In this document: piece by piece, positions 17,059 through 25,773 of the stretch
Layout of the letters: each line of letters begins with the position of its first letter
Numbering within the stretch: position 1 is the first letter of the stretch
NCBI GenBank assembly: GCA_029973975.1
Contig: JARKQF010000356.1
Span: 1-33,969, forward strand
Direction: 5' to 3'
Source of the DNA: Paludibacter sp.
Lineage (GTDB): Bacteria; Bacteroidota; Bacteroidia; Bacteroidales; Paludibacteraceae
Length of the DNA: 33,969 nt
The notes under the pieces: generated by a model
What the model was told of the DNA's origin: nothing
Seen by the model: the letters and a program-made list of their open reading frames with translations, nothing else
Databases searched by the model: none
Made by a program: the position numbers and the translations under genes

Positions 17059-17535
17059 TCATTTTTGGGTGATGTAAATATAATCCCCTTGTAATGAGGT
17101 TTTATATCTTTTTAGTGCTTCTTTACCAGGACCTTCTACTGGATTGCCAATGCCATAGCTAATATCATAGACCGAACCACAGGACTCACAAACAGCTTGT
17201 CCTACATCATTTGGTTTTATTCTAACTGAATAATCTGCTTCATAAGGACACGCCAGATCAAAAGCATAATAATTTTCATCAAATCCAGCATAAAGCAATA
17301 TGCCACCATATCCTATTCTATCAGAGATTTCATTATGTCTGGGTTTATCAAACACAAAATATTGATTAGAAGCGTATCTTAATGTAGAATAAGGAGCAAT
17401 TGTCAAGTTTATACTCATATATACTGGACGAATCGGAATAGAAGAAACATAATCATCTTCACATCCTGAGATAATCAAAATAAACAGAATACTTCCTGTT
17501 AAATTCAGTAGTTTTCTCATTAAACCATATTTCAT
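17059..17535 (-). CDS. Rieske-like lipoprotein lacking the histidine ligands
   Basis: Lipoprotein of about 158 aa from the preferred ATG at 17535, which overlaps the aldo/keto reductase stop by 4 bases (ATGA). ATG codons at 17559 and 17520 are alternatives. The signal sequence ends in the lipobox ISGC, followed by EDD. The C-terminal half has the Rieske layout: LACPYEADYS, then CESCGSVYDI, then GNPVEGPGKEALKRY, the usual proline-containing end of the fold. In a true Rieske centre the ligands are C-x-H and C-x2-H. Here the histidines are replaced (CPY and CESC), leaving three Cys. It may bind another metal or none. The function is unknown. Similar degenerate Rieske lipoproteins occur in Bacteroidota, from memory. 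Confidence 0.75.
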   Translation of the reverse strand: MKYGLMRKLLNLTGSILFILIISGCEDDYVSSIPIRPVYMSINLTIAPYSTLRYASNQYFVFDKPRHNEISDRIGYGGILLYAGFDENYYAFDLACPYEADYSVRIKPNDVGQAVCESCGSVYDISYGIGNPVEGPGKEALKRYKTSLQGDYIYITQK

Positions 17536-18533
17536 CCTGCAATTTCCCCTATGACCCACAATTCTTCAGAAGTAAACTCGATGTTGTTAAGTGCATCGAT
17601 GTTATCCTGCAGTTGTTTAACAGAACTTGCCCCCACGATAATTGAGTTCACTGCCGGCTGATGGAAGCACCAGGCTAACGCCATTTGTGCCAGCGTTTGT
17701 CCCCTTTTGGCTGCAATTTCATTCAGCCGGTTTAATTTTCCAATAATTTCAGGTGTAATCTGATTTTTTTGCAGAAAACCATGACTGAGTGCTGCTCTCG
17801 AGTTTTCCGGTATGCCATGCAGATATTTATCACTCAGCATACCTTGCGCCAGTGGTGAAAACCCGATAAATCCCACGCCGTTTTTTTGTGCCAGAGGGAA
17901 AGCGGTATATTCCACTTCACGTGCCAGCATATTGTATTTCCCTTGGTAGATGAGACAGGGAGTACCGTTTTCTTTTAATAATTTGTATGCTTCCCGGGCT
18001 TTGTCTTCGGGATATTTAGAGATTCCTACGTACAAAGCTTTCCCTTGCTTTACGATGTCCGACAAGGCACCCATAGTTTCTTCGAGTGGGGTGTTGGGGT
18101 CATAGCGGTGTGAATAGAAAATATCCACATAATCCAGCTGCATCCTTTTCAGACTTTGATCGATACTTGCCATGATGTATTTACGTGACCCTCCGTCCCC
18201 GTATGGTCCCGGCCACATTTCATGACCGGCCTTGGTGCTGATAATCATTTCATCACGATAAGAGGCAAAATCGTTTTTCATTATGTTGCCAAAATTCCTT
18301 TCCGCACTTCCGAAAGGCGTACCGTAGTTATTTGCCAGATCGAAATGGGTGATGCCATGATCAAAAGCATGATGAAGCATGCGTACTGCTTCCTCACGAC
18401 TGTCTACATCTCCGAAATTATGCCATAAACCTAATGACAACAGCGGGAGTTTCAGACCGCTTTTACCACAATGACGATAACTTACTACCTCCCTGTACCG
18501 GTTATCTGATGCTGTATATTTCTTTTCAGACAT
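17532..18533 (-). CDS. Aldo/keto reductase, YghZ (AKR14)-like
   Basis: NADPH-dependent reductase of 333 aa, cytoplasmic. It follows E. coli YghZ (L-glyceraldehyde 3-phosphate/methylglyoxal reductase) closely over its length: YRHCGKSGLKLPLLSLGLW, HFDLANNYG, STKAGHEMWPGPYG and SRKYIMASIDQSLKRM. The catalytic tetrad is complete: D65, Y70, K101 and H142. The cofactor-binding end (VGASSVKQLQDNIDAL) is present. The C-terminus stops about 15-20 residues earlier than YghZ. Its stop codon overlaps the start of the Rieske-like lipoprotein. Upstream there are 253 bases to the lemA stop, with no clear promoter box found. Probable role: aldehyde detoxification. Confidence 0.94.
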   Translation of the reverse strand: MSEKKYTASDNRYREVVSYRHCGKSGLKLPLLSLGLWHNFGDVDSREEAVRMLHHAFDHGITHFDLANNYGTPFGSAERNFGNIMKNDFASYRDEMIISTKAGHEMWPGPYGDGGSRKYIMASIDQSLKRMQLDYVDIFYSHRYDPNTPLEETMGALSDIVKQGKALYVGISKYPEDKAREAYKLLKENGTPCLIYQGKYNMLAREVEYTAFPLAQKNGVGFIGFSPLAQGMLSDKYLHGIPENSRAALSHGFLQKNQITPEIIGKLNRLNEIAAKRGQTLAQMALAWCFHQPAVNSIIVGASSVKQLQDNIDALNNIEFTSEELWVIGEIAG

Positions 18534-18786
18534 GATTTGACTTGTTGAATTTTGAAACCATTAATAAATTAACCACATTAGTTACATGAGTAAACAATAA
18601 TTGCTCTATAAACGTCGAATACATAAGTTTTGTTGTACTCATGTTCGATTTTACATGTAAACTAAAGTTTCCTAATAGTTATTTAAAGGCGTTTTGCTAA
18701 AATGCAAATTCCCGAGATAGTTTCCAAAGGGGAGCAAGAAGTGTTAAGATGCAACAAAGCAGATTGCCACTTATGGCACGCCGTCA

Positions 18787-19377
18787 TTAAAATTGTACTT
18801 CGGGCGCCTGATTGCTTCCGGCTTCTGCCTCGAAATAAACTTTCTTCTCAAAACCGAACATGGAAGCGATTATATTTGCAGGGAAACGACGGATGGTAGA
18901 GTTAAAACCATTACTCATTTCATTAAAACGAGTTCTTTCGGTCGAGATTCTGTTTTCTGTTCCTTCCAGTTGTACCTGAAGATCTCTGAAATTTTGATTG
19001 GCTTTCAGGTCAGGATAGTTTTCAGTAATCATCAACAATTTGCCCAACGCAGAACTCAATTGTCCCTGCGCTGCTTGAAACTCCTGTAATTTTTCCGGCG
19101 TAAGCTGATCAGGATTCACTGTAACCTGAGTAGCCCGCGCCCGTGCAGCAATAACACTTTCCAGCGTTTCGCTTTCATGTGTTGCATAACCTTTCACGGT
19201 TGCAACTAAGTTTGGAATCAGGTCGGCACGACGCTGATACTGATTTTCAACATTAGCCCACTGGCTGTTTACGTTCTCCTCGAGACCTACCAACTGATTA
19301 TATTTGCTGATTCCCGAAAACACCACAATAACAATGACGGCTATTATGGAAATTAAAATGATGGTTGTTTTTTTCAT
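18787..19377 (-). CDS. lemA: LemA family protein
   Basis: Membrane-anchored helical protein of 196 aa from the ATG at 19377, preceded by AAGAAGAT. A longer frame to 19422 would begin in the repeat region and lacks a sensible signal, so the shorter start is preferred. An N-terminal transmembrane helix (MKKTTIILISIIAVIVIVVF) is followed by LemA signatures: YNQLVGLEENVNSQWANVEN, QRRADLIPNLVATVKGYA, LMITENYPDLKAN and RFNEMSNGFNSTIRRFPANI. LemA proteins commonly neighbour TPM-domain genes, as here (next gene upstream). The exact role is unknown. Between the two genes is a 186-base gap filled with palindromic repeats. Confidence 0.94.
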   Translation of the reverse strand: MKKTTIILISIIAVIVIVVFSGISKYNQLVGLEENVNSQWANVENQYQRRADLIPNLVATVKGYATHESETLESVIAARARATQVTVNPDQLTPEKLQEFQAAQGQLSSALGKLLMITENYPDLKANQNFRDLQVQLEGTENRISTERTRFNEMSNGFNSTIRRFPANIIASMFGFEKKVYFEAEAGSNQAPEVQF

Positions 19378-19405
19378 ATCTTCTTTATTTAATTGTCTAC
19401 GGTTT

Positions 19406-19443
19406 GTCATTGCGAGGAGCATAGCGACGTGTCAATCTCCTCA
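19406..19443. repeat. REP-like element (GTCATTGCGAGGAG type)
   Basis: This stretch matches from memory a dispersed bacterial repeat of the form TGTCATTGCGAGGAG..GCGACG..CAATCT. GAGGAG (19414-19419) can pair with CTCCTC (19437-19442). It lies just before lemA. Confidence 0.6.
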
Positions 19444-19475
19444 TTGTTTGCAATAGGTCTTTCGACCCTTTTATC

Positions 19476-19521
19476 CCCCGGGCTTTAACCCGGGGCTATT
19501 GATATGTCGCCCCTACGGGGC
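19476..19521. repeat. Pair of GC-rich palindromes, REP-like
   Basis: Two compact hairpins in series: CCCCGGG/CCCGGGG (19476-19482 and 19489-19495) and GCCCC/GGGGC (19509-19513 and 19517-19521). They stand out from the AT-rich surroundings and resemble dispersed intergenic repeats of Bacteroidota. They could also act as a terminator or processing site between the TPM gene and lemA. Confidence 0.6.
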
Positions 19522-19563
19522 TATTCATTTTTCGTTTTTTACTCCACTATCCATTAACCATTA

Positions 19564-20883
19564 TTACCATCTTCCCGTAGCGCCACCGCCGCCGGAAAGT
19601 CCCCCTCCAAAACTGCCGCCTCCGAATCCTCCGCTTCCAAAACCTCCTCTTCCGCTGAAAATACTACCGGCAGCAGCGCCTGCAGCGAGCGAACCGCTTC
19701 TCGACAAGCGAGGTAAGTGGGTATTGTTATTTTCTTCGTATCCGCAGAACTTGCACTTGTATGTTGTTCTCTCTGTCCCGCCGTTGATGAAAGTCGGTGC
19801 TACGACAACCCGTTTGTCATGTAAAATGAAGGCTTTGGTTCCGCATTTCGGACATTCAGTATAGGCGCTTGGTTTATCCAGGGTGAAAATAGCTTCATTC
19901 CCGCAATCATCGCACACAAATACGTCATAATCAACAGCATTCAATTCTTCCTCAAATTGTTGGGATAACTTCAGATGTGCGTCTTCCTTTCTTTCCGATA
20001 AGATGTGCATGGTGCCTTCACATGCGTTACATGGAATGGGTTTCCGTCTGATTTTCCGCATCATGAGTTTGCCATACAAGTTAGCCGGTATTGTGACAAT
20101 AGGGACACCGATTAGAAAAACGAGCAATCTCGGATCAGCAAACATGATGATGACAAACAAACTGATTGCCGGAATAAGAATATTCAGCACCACCAATATG
20201 CCGGTCTTTTCGCTTTTTAATGCCTTGTATTGGCTCATACTGGTTTTCAGCGTCGGATTATTGCTGATTTTTTTAACAGAAGCACCTATCCATACAAAAG
20301 AAATCAGCATGATAATCAGGTAGATGGCGGCAACAACCGGTAGTGCAACTCCCCAGGCGATGGCCTTTTTTTCTGCTTCAAAATTTTCTTGTTTTAAAAC
20401 AGATACGACATGTTGCATTCCTTTCAGAAAGCCGGTATCGTAATCTCCGGATTTAAAATAGGGGAACATGCTTTGTTGCTGAATACGGGAAGCCATGGCG
20501 TCAGGCATCAATCCTTCTATGCCGTAACCGGTTTCAAAACGGATGGCCCGCTGATCTAGAACAAACAGAACGAGCAGTCCATTGTCCTCTTTAGCCTTAC
20601 CAATACCCCAGTTTTTAAATAATGAAGTCGCGAACATTTCGATGTTTTCATCTCCAATTGATTCAACGAGCACAACAGCAACTTCAGTACGGGTAGTTTT
20701 TTCCAGCGAATCGAGCAGGATGTTTAATTCGTATACGGTTTCAGCCCGGATAATTCCATCAGGATTGCTGACGGAAGTACGGCTATCCGCAACTTTGGGA
20801 TTGGGAATATTTTCTAAGTTATAAACTGCACCCGTGGCAGTCAGCGAAAGCAAAATAATCAGACCTGCGAAAAATCTTTTCAT
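19564..20883 (-). CDS. TPM-domain (YgcG-like) membrane protein with zinc ribbons
   Basis: Exported and membrane-anchored protein of 439 aa. A signal peptide (MKRFFAGLIILLSLTATG) is followed by a TPM domain (about 35-165, with TEVAVVLVESIGDENIEMFA, FKNWGIGKAKEDNGLLVLF and IRFETGYGIEGLMPD). Then come two hydrophobic regions (about 173-198 and 228-262). The C-terminal part holds four C-x2-C pairs (CNAC, CDDC, CPKC, CKFC), likely two zinc ribbons, and it ends in a Gly/Ser-rich tail closing with GGGGATGRW, typical of this family. TPM proteins pair with LemA, and the related At TLP18.3 is linked to photosystem repair. The bacterial role is unsettled. It lies 36 bases after the FKBP gene and likely shares its transcript. 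Confidence 0.93.
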   Translation of the reverse strand: MKRFFAGLIILLSLTATGAVYNLENIPNPKVADSRTSVSNPDGIIRAETVYELNILLDSLEKTTRTEVAVVLVESIGDENIEMFATSLFKNWGIGKAKEDNGLLVLFVLDQRAIRFETGYGIEGLMPDAMASRIQQQSMFPYFKSGDYDTGFLKGMQHVVSVLKQENFEAEKKAIAWGVALPVVAAIYLIIMLISFVWIGASVKKISNNPTLKTSMSQYKALKSEKTGILVVLNILIPAISLFVIIMFADPRLLVFLIGVPIVTIPANLYGKLMMRKIRRKPIPCNACEGTMHILSERKEDAHLKLSQQFEEELNAVDYDVFVCDDCGNEAIFTLDKPSAYTECPKCGTKAFILHDKRVVVAPTFINGGTERTTYKCKFCGYEENNNTHLPRLSRSGSLAAGAAAGSIFSGRGGFGSGGFGGGSFGGGLSGGGGATGRW

Positions 20884-20919
20884 ACTGGTAATTTTTATAT
20901 TCCACAGGGAATTGATTGT

Positions 20920-21399
20920 TTAATAATAATTGATGACGTAATCTAAAGTCAGGTCAAACTTCAAAGTTGAATAAGGTGGAATTTTACCAGACCCCTCATC
21001 TCCATACCCCAGATTTGCAGGAATATATAAAATAATACGACCGCCTCTTGTGATTTTGGGAATTGCCTCTCTCCATCCGGGAATTGCCTCTAATAATGGG
21101 CGTTTGTACACCCCGCTATCAAAGGATTTCCCGTTGAGATATGTACCTTTGTAACTAACTTCAACGTAGCTGCCGCCGTTGGGTCTGGTATTGCTTCCCA
21201 TGTGGATGATTTGATAGCACAACCCGCTTTCTGTAACGACAAAATCAGGATTATCTTTATTTTCTTCTTTTAAATTCTCCAACCATGTTTCGTTGAGGAT
21301 TTTCCAGTCGGCGTATCTATCTTCATCACACGAAGAAAGAACCCAAACAGAGAGCAGGAGAACGAAAATATATTTGAATTGAGATTGCATGGACAACAT
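20920..21399 (-). CDS. FKBP-type peptidyl-prolyl isomerase lipoprotein
   Basis: Protein-folding helper, anchored by lipid. It is 159 aa from the ATG at 21399, or 156 aa from 21390. The signal ends in the lipobox LSSC, followed by DED. The FKBP domain spans about 58-157: VEVSYKGTYLNGKSFDSG, then PGWREAIPKITRGGR, IPANLGYGDEGSG and IPPYSTLKFDLTL, with the usual hydrophobic pocket residues. There is no N-terminal dimerisation domain. It probably works in the periplasm on exported proteins. It lies between the LutB-like and TPM genes, all on the - strand with short gaps (43 and 36 bases). Confidence 0.93.
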   Translation of the reverse strand: MLSMQSQFKYIFVLLLSVWVLSSCDEDRYADWKILNETWLENLKEENKDNPDFVVTESGLCYQIIHMGSNTRPNGGSYVEVSYKGTYLNGKSFDSGVYKRPLLEAIPGWREAIPKITRGGRIILYIPANLGYGDEGSGKIPPYSTLKFDLTLDYVINYY

Positions 21400-21442
21400 T
21401 CGTATTTAAGAGTTTAATGTTTAAAGTTTAATTTTCAAAAGT

Positions 21443-22849
21443 CTATATCGATCCTGATTGATTACCTGACTTGTTTTTTCCTTTTTTCAATTGTTTCATT
21501 TGAGTTGAAAAAGACTTTCCTGCAAATGCCGGCATACTTCTTTTTGGCCCCCATCCTGAAAAATTGAGCGGTAAAGTTACAAAATTTTTTATACTTCCGG
21601 GCATCATATCCATTGTTTTACGATTGGAACTCACCAGGCTGAATCCTTTCATCATCATCTTTTCTGTGACCGGACGTAATCCCTGCTCAACACTTTTTCT
21701 TCTGTTTGTCAATAGTATGTCAGTCAGGGGTATTTTAACAGGACAAACCTCCACGCATTTACCACAAAGGGTTGACGCGAAACTAAGGTGCGAAAAGTCC
21801 TTAAATCCTTTTAAAAAAGGTGTAAGAACTGAACCGATCGGACCGCTGTAAGTAGTGTCGTAGGTATATCCGCCAATGGTTTTATAAACCGGACAGGCAT
21901 TCAAACAAGCACCACACCGGATGCAGGCTAAAGATTCATACGCCTCGGTATCTTCGTAAACAGTTGTCCGTCCATTATCGAGTAAAATTACATACATTTT
22001 TTCCGGACCATCAGTCTCGTCCGGTTTCCGGGGTCCAGTGAAAATGGTATTGTATGCAGTCAGCTGCTGACCGGTACCATGAGCTGCCAATAAAGGGTAA
22101 AACAGCCCAAGCTGACTCATCTTCGGAATGATTTTTTCAATACCGGCAATGACAATATGTACTTTTGGAAAAGCAGTCGTCATCAGACCGTTGCCCTCAT
22201 TTTCAGTCACCGAAATACCACCAATATCGGCTATCAGAAAATTGGCGCCTGTTACGCCAATATCAGCGCTCGTGTATTTTTTACGAAGCAGAACACGAAC
22301 ATACTCAGTTAGTTCCTCCGGCGTGCTGTTCAAAGGTGTACCGAATTTCTCATGAAACAACACCGCGATGTCTTTTTTTGATTTATGCATGGCAGGTGTT
22401 ACGATGTGATAGGGTCTTTCTCCTGCCACCTGTACAATGAACTCACCTAAATCCGTTTCAATAGACTCACATCCTACCGATTCAGCTGTGTGATTCAACT
22501 CAATTTCTTCAGTAGTCATGGATTTGCTTTTTACCAGCAAGGTCGCCCTGTTTTCTTTTAAAATACGGATGATGTGCTGGGTAGCTTCTGTGTCGTCTTT
22601 TGCCCAAAGGACTTCAGTACTATTATGCCGGCAATTCTCTTCAAACTCGATCAGGTATTTTTCCCAGTTGTTCAGCACCTCTCTTTTGATGGCCGCAGCT
22701 CTGTCCTTAGCAAATTCTACGTTTTTATAACGGGCCATGCCGGCGCTAACAGCTTTATCGTATCTGCCGATGTTAAAATCAATCGTTTTACGGTGATTAA
22801 CATCGAAGGCAATTTGTTCGGATGCTGTTTTGAATTCCCGGGCTTTCAT
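21443..22849 (-). CDS. LutB-like LUD-domain iron-sulfur protein
   Basis: Lactate-utilisation-type protein of 468 aa. An N-terminal LUD domain (about 60-300; LLVKSKSMTTEEIELN, GANFLIADIGGISVTENEGN) precedes two [4Fe-4S] motifs: CIRCGACLNACPVY (about 309-322) and LCGKCVEVCPVKIP (about 357-370). A C-terminal basic tail (KKGKNKSGNQ) follows. In LutABC this subunit carries electrons during L-lactate oxidation to pyruvate. Partners LutA and LutC are not in the window, so it may act with distant partners or in another redox chain. It is cytoplasmic and lies 20 bases downstream of the coiled-coil gene. The family is certain; the physiological substrate is inferred. Confidence 0.93.
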   Translation of the reverse strand: MKAREFKTASEQIAFDVNHRKTIDFNIGRYDKAVSAGMARYKNVEFAKDRAAAIKREVLNNWEKYLIEFEENCRHNSTEVLWAKDDTEATQHIIRILKENRATLLVKSKSMTTEEIELNHTAESVGCESIETDLGEFIVQVAGERPYHIVTPAMHKSKKDIAVLFHEKFGTPLNSTPEELTEYVRVLLRKKYTSADIGVTGANFLIADIGGISVTENEGNGLMTTAFPKVHIVIAGIEKIIPKMSQLGLFYPLLAAHGTGQQLTAYNTIFTGPRKPDETDGPEKMYVILLDNGRTTVYEDTEAYESLACIRCGACLNACPVYKTIGGYTYDTTYSGPIGSVLTPFLKGFKDFSHLSFASTLCGKCVEVCPVKIPLTDILLTNRRKSVEQGLRPVTEKMMMKGFSLVSSNRKTMDMMPGSIKNFVTLPLNFSGWGPKRSMPAFAGKSFSTQMKQLKKGKNKSGNQSGSI

Positions 22850-22869
22850 GGATTGGCCGTTCAGTTGAA

Positions 22870-23760
22870 TTATTTTTTCAGTACAAAAGTATAGCTTCCG
22901 ATCAGATCTCCATCGGTAAAAAAATCAACCCGGTAGGTTCCGGCATACAGGATTTCTTCTACATGCCAGTAAATCACATCCTGTAATGCTTCACCGCCAT
23001 ACTCATAATCCTTTTTGACTGAATAACCGATTTTTCTGTTTTCAAAAGAAAAAACATTGTTGTTGTCTTTGGTTAGCAATTCTCCATCAGGACGGGTAAT
23101 GCGGACATACATTACCTTTTTACCCGGATCGGCAGTGATATTCTTGGCAATGGTGTAATCAAACTGTAAATGGGCGATGCGACTGAAAATGCCGGTTTTC
23201 CTGTTCCTGTCGTTGAGTGTGGTAACATTAAATTGCACCACTTCTAACTTGGAAGCCCGGGTAACCACCTCACTTAAGTTTTCTTTTTCTTTGGCTAATT
23301 GTTCAACCGTCTGCGAAGTTTCCTGATATTTCAGTTTAATCTGGGTGTTTTCAGTGCGTAATTGTTGATTTTCAGTGTTTAAAGAGTCAATTTGAGCGAC
23401 TAAATGCATCATGATTTTTCGCACTGAATCCAGTTCATCTTTCAGTTCCTGAATTTTACGGGCATTTGTTGCACGGGTTTTTCTTAATTCTTCCAACAAT
23501 TCCTGAACCCTGGCTTTTTCGCTATCCAGTTGTTTTAACAAAGAGTCGTTCCGGATGGTAGAGGTATAACCATCAAACTGATAAGTCAGATCAACAAATT
23601 CATCTTCAACGCGCTCTTTTTCCTGATTCATGATTTCAGTTACCTCTTCGAGTTCCTGTTCTTTTTGTTTCGCGTCGCTGTAGAAATAATAAACGATGCC
23701 GGCTAATGCCAGTACCACTAAAATCAGTACAATGATAATCAGATTTCTCGATTTGAACAT
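22870..23760 (-). CDS. Membrane-anchored coiled-coil protein, unknown function
   Basis: Conserved-looking protein of 296 aa that I cannot name. One N-terminal transmembrane helix (about 7-27) is followed by a long heptad-rich coiled coil (about 30-170, rich in Glu, Lys, Gln and Leu) and a beta-rich C-terminal domain (about 172-296) ending FTDGDLIGSYTFVLKK. The last part, with YRVDFFTDGDLIG, looks like a small all-beta fold facing the periplasm. It lies 8 bases after murF and 20 before the LutB-like gene, so all are probably one transcript. A structural or envelope role would fit this position but is only inferred. Confidence 0.85.
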   Translation of the reverse strand: MFKSRNLIIIVLILVVLALAGIVYYFYSDAKQKEQELEEVTEIMNQEKERVEDEFVDLTYQFDGYTSTIRNDSLLKQLDSEKARVQELLEELRKTRATNARKIQELKDELDSVRKIMMHLVAQIDSLNTENQQLRTENTQIKLKYQETSQTVEQLAKEKENLSEVVTRASKLEVVQFNVTTLNDRNRKTGIFSRIAHLQFDYTIAKNITADPGKKVMYVRITRPDGELLTKDNNNVFSFENRKIGYSVKKDYEYGGEALQDVIYWHVEEILYAGTYRVDFFTDGDLIGSYTFVLKK

Positions 23761-23768
23761 AATTCTAT

Positions 23769-25064
23769 TTAAAGCAATGAGATGATTTTCTCCAGTTGAA
23801 TTCCCCTGGAGCCTTTAATTAATATTGTATAATTTTCGGGGCATTGTTCTTTGAGTAATGCTGAGAGATTTTCAGCTTTCTCAAACACCCTGAATGAATG
23901 TTTTGTGTTTTTAAATTCACAGCCTACCAGCAAAACATTTTCAAAGCCTTTGTCTTCCAGTAAGTTGATAATAGACTGGTGCTCTTCAGCACTTTGATTG
24001 CCCAGTTCCAGCATGTCACCCAAAATCAGCATTTTCTTTTCGGTCTGCATGTCTGCGAAATTCAGGATGGCAGCCTGCATGCTGGTCGGATTTGCATTGT
24101 AAGCATCCACGATCAACTTGTTTTTTCCGGTCTCGACAAACTGCGACCGGTTATTTTTAGGTTCATAATTTTCAATTCCCTGTTTGATCTGGTTGTTTTT
24201 CAGTCCGAAAAAATGTCCGATTGCCACAGCCGCCAGTACATTTTCAGCATTATAAGTCCCGATAAGCCGCGTTTTTACATCAAAAACAGTGCCTGTTTGG
24301 CATTCCATGGTCAGGAATGGGTCGCCGGCAATCACTTTTCCGGTCACCATCGATAAATCCGGATGGCTTTTCATTCCGTAAGTGACCTGTTTGTCGGGAT
24401 GAACTTTTGCCTTTTCAGCCATCTTTTTCAGATATTCGTTGTCAGCGTGGATAAAAATACCCAGCCCATTGGCAGCAATATAGTCGTACAGTTCAGCCTT
24501 GGTTTTCATGACTCCTTCAAACGAACCGAATCCTTCGAGGTGTGCCTTGCCTACATTGGTGATAATGCCAAAATCCGGTTGCGCAATTTCGCATAACCCT
24601 TTTATCTCTCCTTGATGATTGGCCCCCATTTCGATAATAGCCAGCTGATGTTCTGTGTGAAGTTGCAACAGGGTTAGTGGGACTCCGATGTGGTTATTCA
24701 GGTTTCCCTGTGTATAATGAATCTTGTATTTTTCTTTTAAAACGGACGCGATCAGCTCCTTGGTCGTGGTTTTTCCGTTCGTGCCGGTGATGCCGATAAT
24801 CTTGACTCCTACTTCTTTTCTGTGCCGGGTTGCCAGTTCCTGCAAGGATTTCAGTACATCTTTCACTACAATATAGCGGTCATCCCGGGCATATTCCGGC
24901 TCATCAATCACCGCGTAAGCGCAACCATTTTCCAGTGCCGTCGCGGCGAATTCATTCGCGTTGAATTTATCTCCTTTTAACGCGAAGAAAATGGACCCGG
25001 CCGGACAATTGCGGCTATCGGTTGTGATGACAGGATGTTCAAGGAAGATATCGTAAAGTTCCAT
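23769..25064 (-). CDS. murF: UDP-N-acetylmuramoyl-tripeptide--D-alanyl-D-alanine ligase
   Basis: Last cytoplasmic amino-acid ligase of peptidoglycan precursor synthesis: it adds D-Ala-D-Ala to the UDP-MurNAc-tripeptide using ATP. It is 431 aa, normal for MurF. A small N-terminal substrate domain (SRNCPAGSIFFALKGDKFN) is followed by the ATP loop GITGTNGKTTT (91-101), the conserved TQGNLNNHIGVPL, IEMGANHQGEI, NVGKAHLEGFGS and DAYNANPTSM segments, and the C-terminal domain with GDMLELG. All expected motifs are intact. It lies outside any dcw cluster, between an outer-membrane protein gene (24-base gap) and the coiled-coil gene (8-base gap). Confidence 0.97.
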   Translation of the reverse strand: MELYDIFLEHPVITTDSRNCPAGSIFFALKGDKFNANEFAATALENGCAYAVIDEPEYARDDRYIVVKDVLKSLQELATRHRKEVGVKIIGITGTNGKTTTKELIASVLKEKYKIHYTQGNLNNHIGVPLTLLQLHTEHQLAIIEMGANHQGEIKGLCEIAQPDFGIITNVGKAHLEGFGSFEGVMKTKAELYDYIAANGLGIFIHADNEYLKKMAEKAKVHPDKQVTYGMKSHPDLSMVTGKVIAGDPFLTMECQTGTVFDVKTRLIGTYNAENVLAAVAIGHFFGLKNNQIKQGIENYEPKNNRSQFVETGKNKLIVDAYNANPTSMQAAILNFADMQTEKKMLILGDMLELGNQSAEEHQSIINLLEDKGFENVLLVGCEFKNTKHSFRVFEKAENLSALLKEQCPENYTILIKGSRGIQLEKIISLL

Positions 25065-25088
25065 GACAGTAAACCTTAATAGGATGAT

Positions 25089-25730
25089 TTATTTGATTTG
25101 GTATCCGAAAGTGACGTACCACTGACTTTGTGTGATGCGGTCGTTTTTGGTGCGGTCTAAACTGTTGATGCCCCAGTCGTAGCCGCTTTTCAGGATAAAC
25201 TGACGCCATTGTACACCACCACCTGCTCCCAGCTGAAAGTTGATACGATACAGGTCGTTTTTGTACAGGTTGACTTTCCCCGACTGAATACCGGTTTCTG
25301 TTGCCCAATAATCGCTCAGATAAGAAGTAACCTTTTGATTCTGGAACAAGCCAATCTGTATGTTGGGCCCGGCAAACCCAAAGACCTTAAAGTCTTTGAA
25401 CAAGGGCTGATTGTATACGATTCTCAACGGAACTTCGAGGGCATGGCTCCAGGTATTGTAAACTACGCTATCGGAGGAAACGGCATATTTCTGGATTTTA
25501 TTCGAGTAACCAATGTTATAGAATAAACCGGTCTGAAATCCGAAATTATACTTCAGGTCATATTCAGCTTGTGCCCCCAACCGGATGGCATCAAAATAAG
25601 TTTCACTGGTTGACTGTCCGGTTCTTTTAGGATTGAAATAGCCACCTTCCAGTGTAATTTTCTGGGCATATAACTGACCTGTAAAGCATAAAAGCGTAAA
25701 TAGAATCGCGCTGAAAATTGTTTGTTTCAT
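25089..25730 (-). CDS. PorT-like outer-membrane beta-barrel protein
   Basis: Small outer-membrane protein of 213 aa from the ATG at 25730. The signal peptide is MKQTIFSAILFTLLCFTGQL, ending YAQ. A longer frame to 25766 would start inside the promoter box and is rejected. The mature part is a row of amphipathic strands (LGAQAEYDLKYNFGFQTGLF, ALEVPLRIVYNQPLF, FGFAGPNIQIGLF, FQLGAGGGVQWRQFILKSGY) typical of the Bacteroidota PorT/OmpA-like eight-stranded barrel. The function is unknown. It is the first gene of the murF transcript, with the promoter box at 25766-25773. Confidence 0.88.
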   Translation of the reverse strand: MKQTIFSAILFTLLCFTGQLYAQKITLEGGYFNPKRTGQSTSETYFDAIRLGAQAEYDLKYNFGFQTGLFYNIGYSNKIQKYAVSSDSVVYNTWSHALEVPLRIVYNQPLFKDFKVFGFAGPNIQIGLFQNQKVTSYLSDYWATETGIQSGKVNLYKNDLYRINFQLGAGGGVQWRQFILKSGYDWGINSLDRTKNDRITQSQWYVTFGYQIK

Positions 25731-25765
25731 ATAGCATGAAAAGATTATCGATGTAATTTGGAGCA

Positions 25766-25773
25766 CAAAGATA
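25766..25773 (-). promoter_or_regulatory. Candidate -7 box for the PorT-like/murF operon
   Basis: TATCTTTG on the - strand fits TAnnTTTG, 35 bases before the ATG at 25730. This fixes the shorter start of the gene. Confidence 0.5.

Noticed and set aside
18765-18778. TGCCA/TGGCA hairpin as a lemA terminator
   Set aside because: The stem is only 5 bp and no continuous T-run follows on the - strand.
19378-19422. Longer N-terminus of LemA
   Set aside because: The extra residues come from the REP-like region; the ATG at 19377 gives the expected membrane anchor directly.
25731-25766. Longer N-terminus of the PorT-like protein
   Set aside because: It would start inside the TATCTTTG promoter box and precede the signal peptide that begins at 25730.
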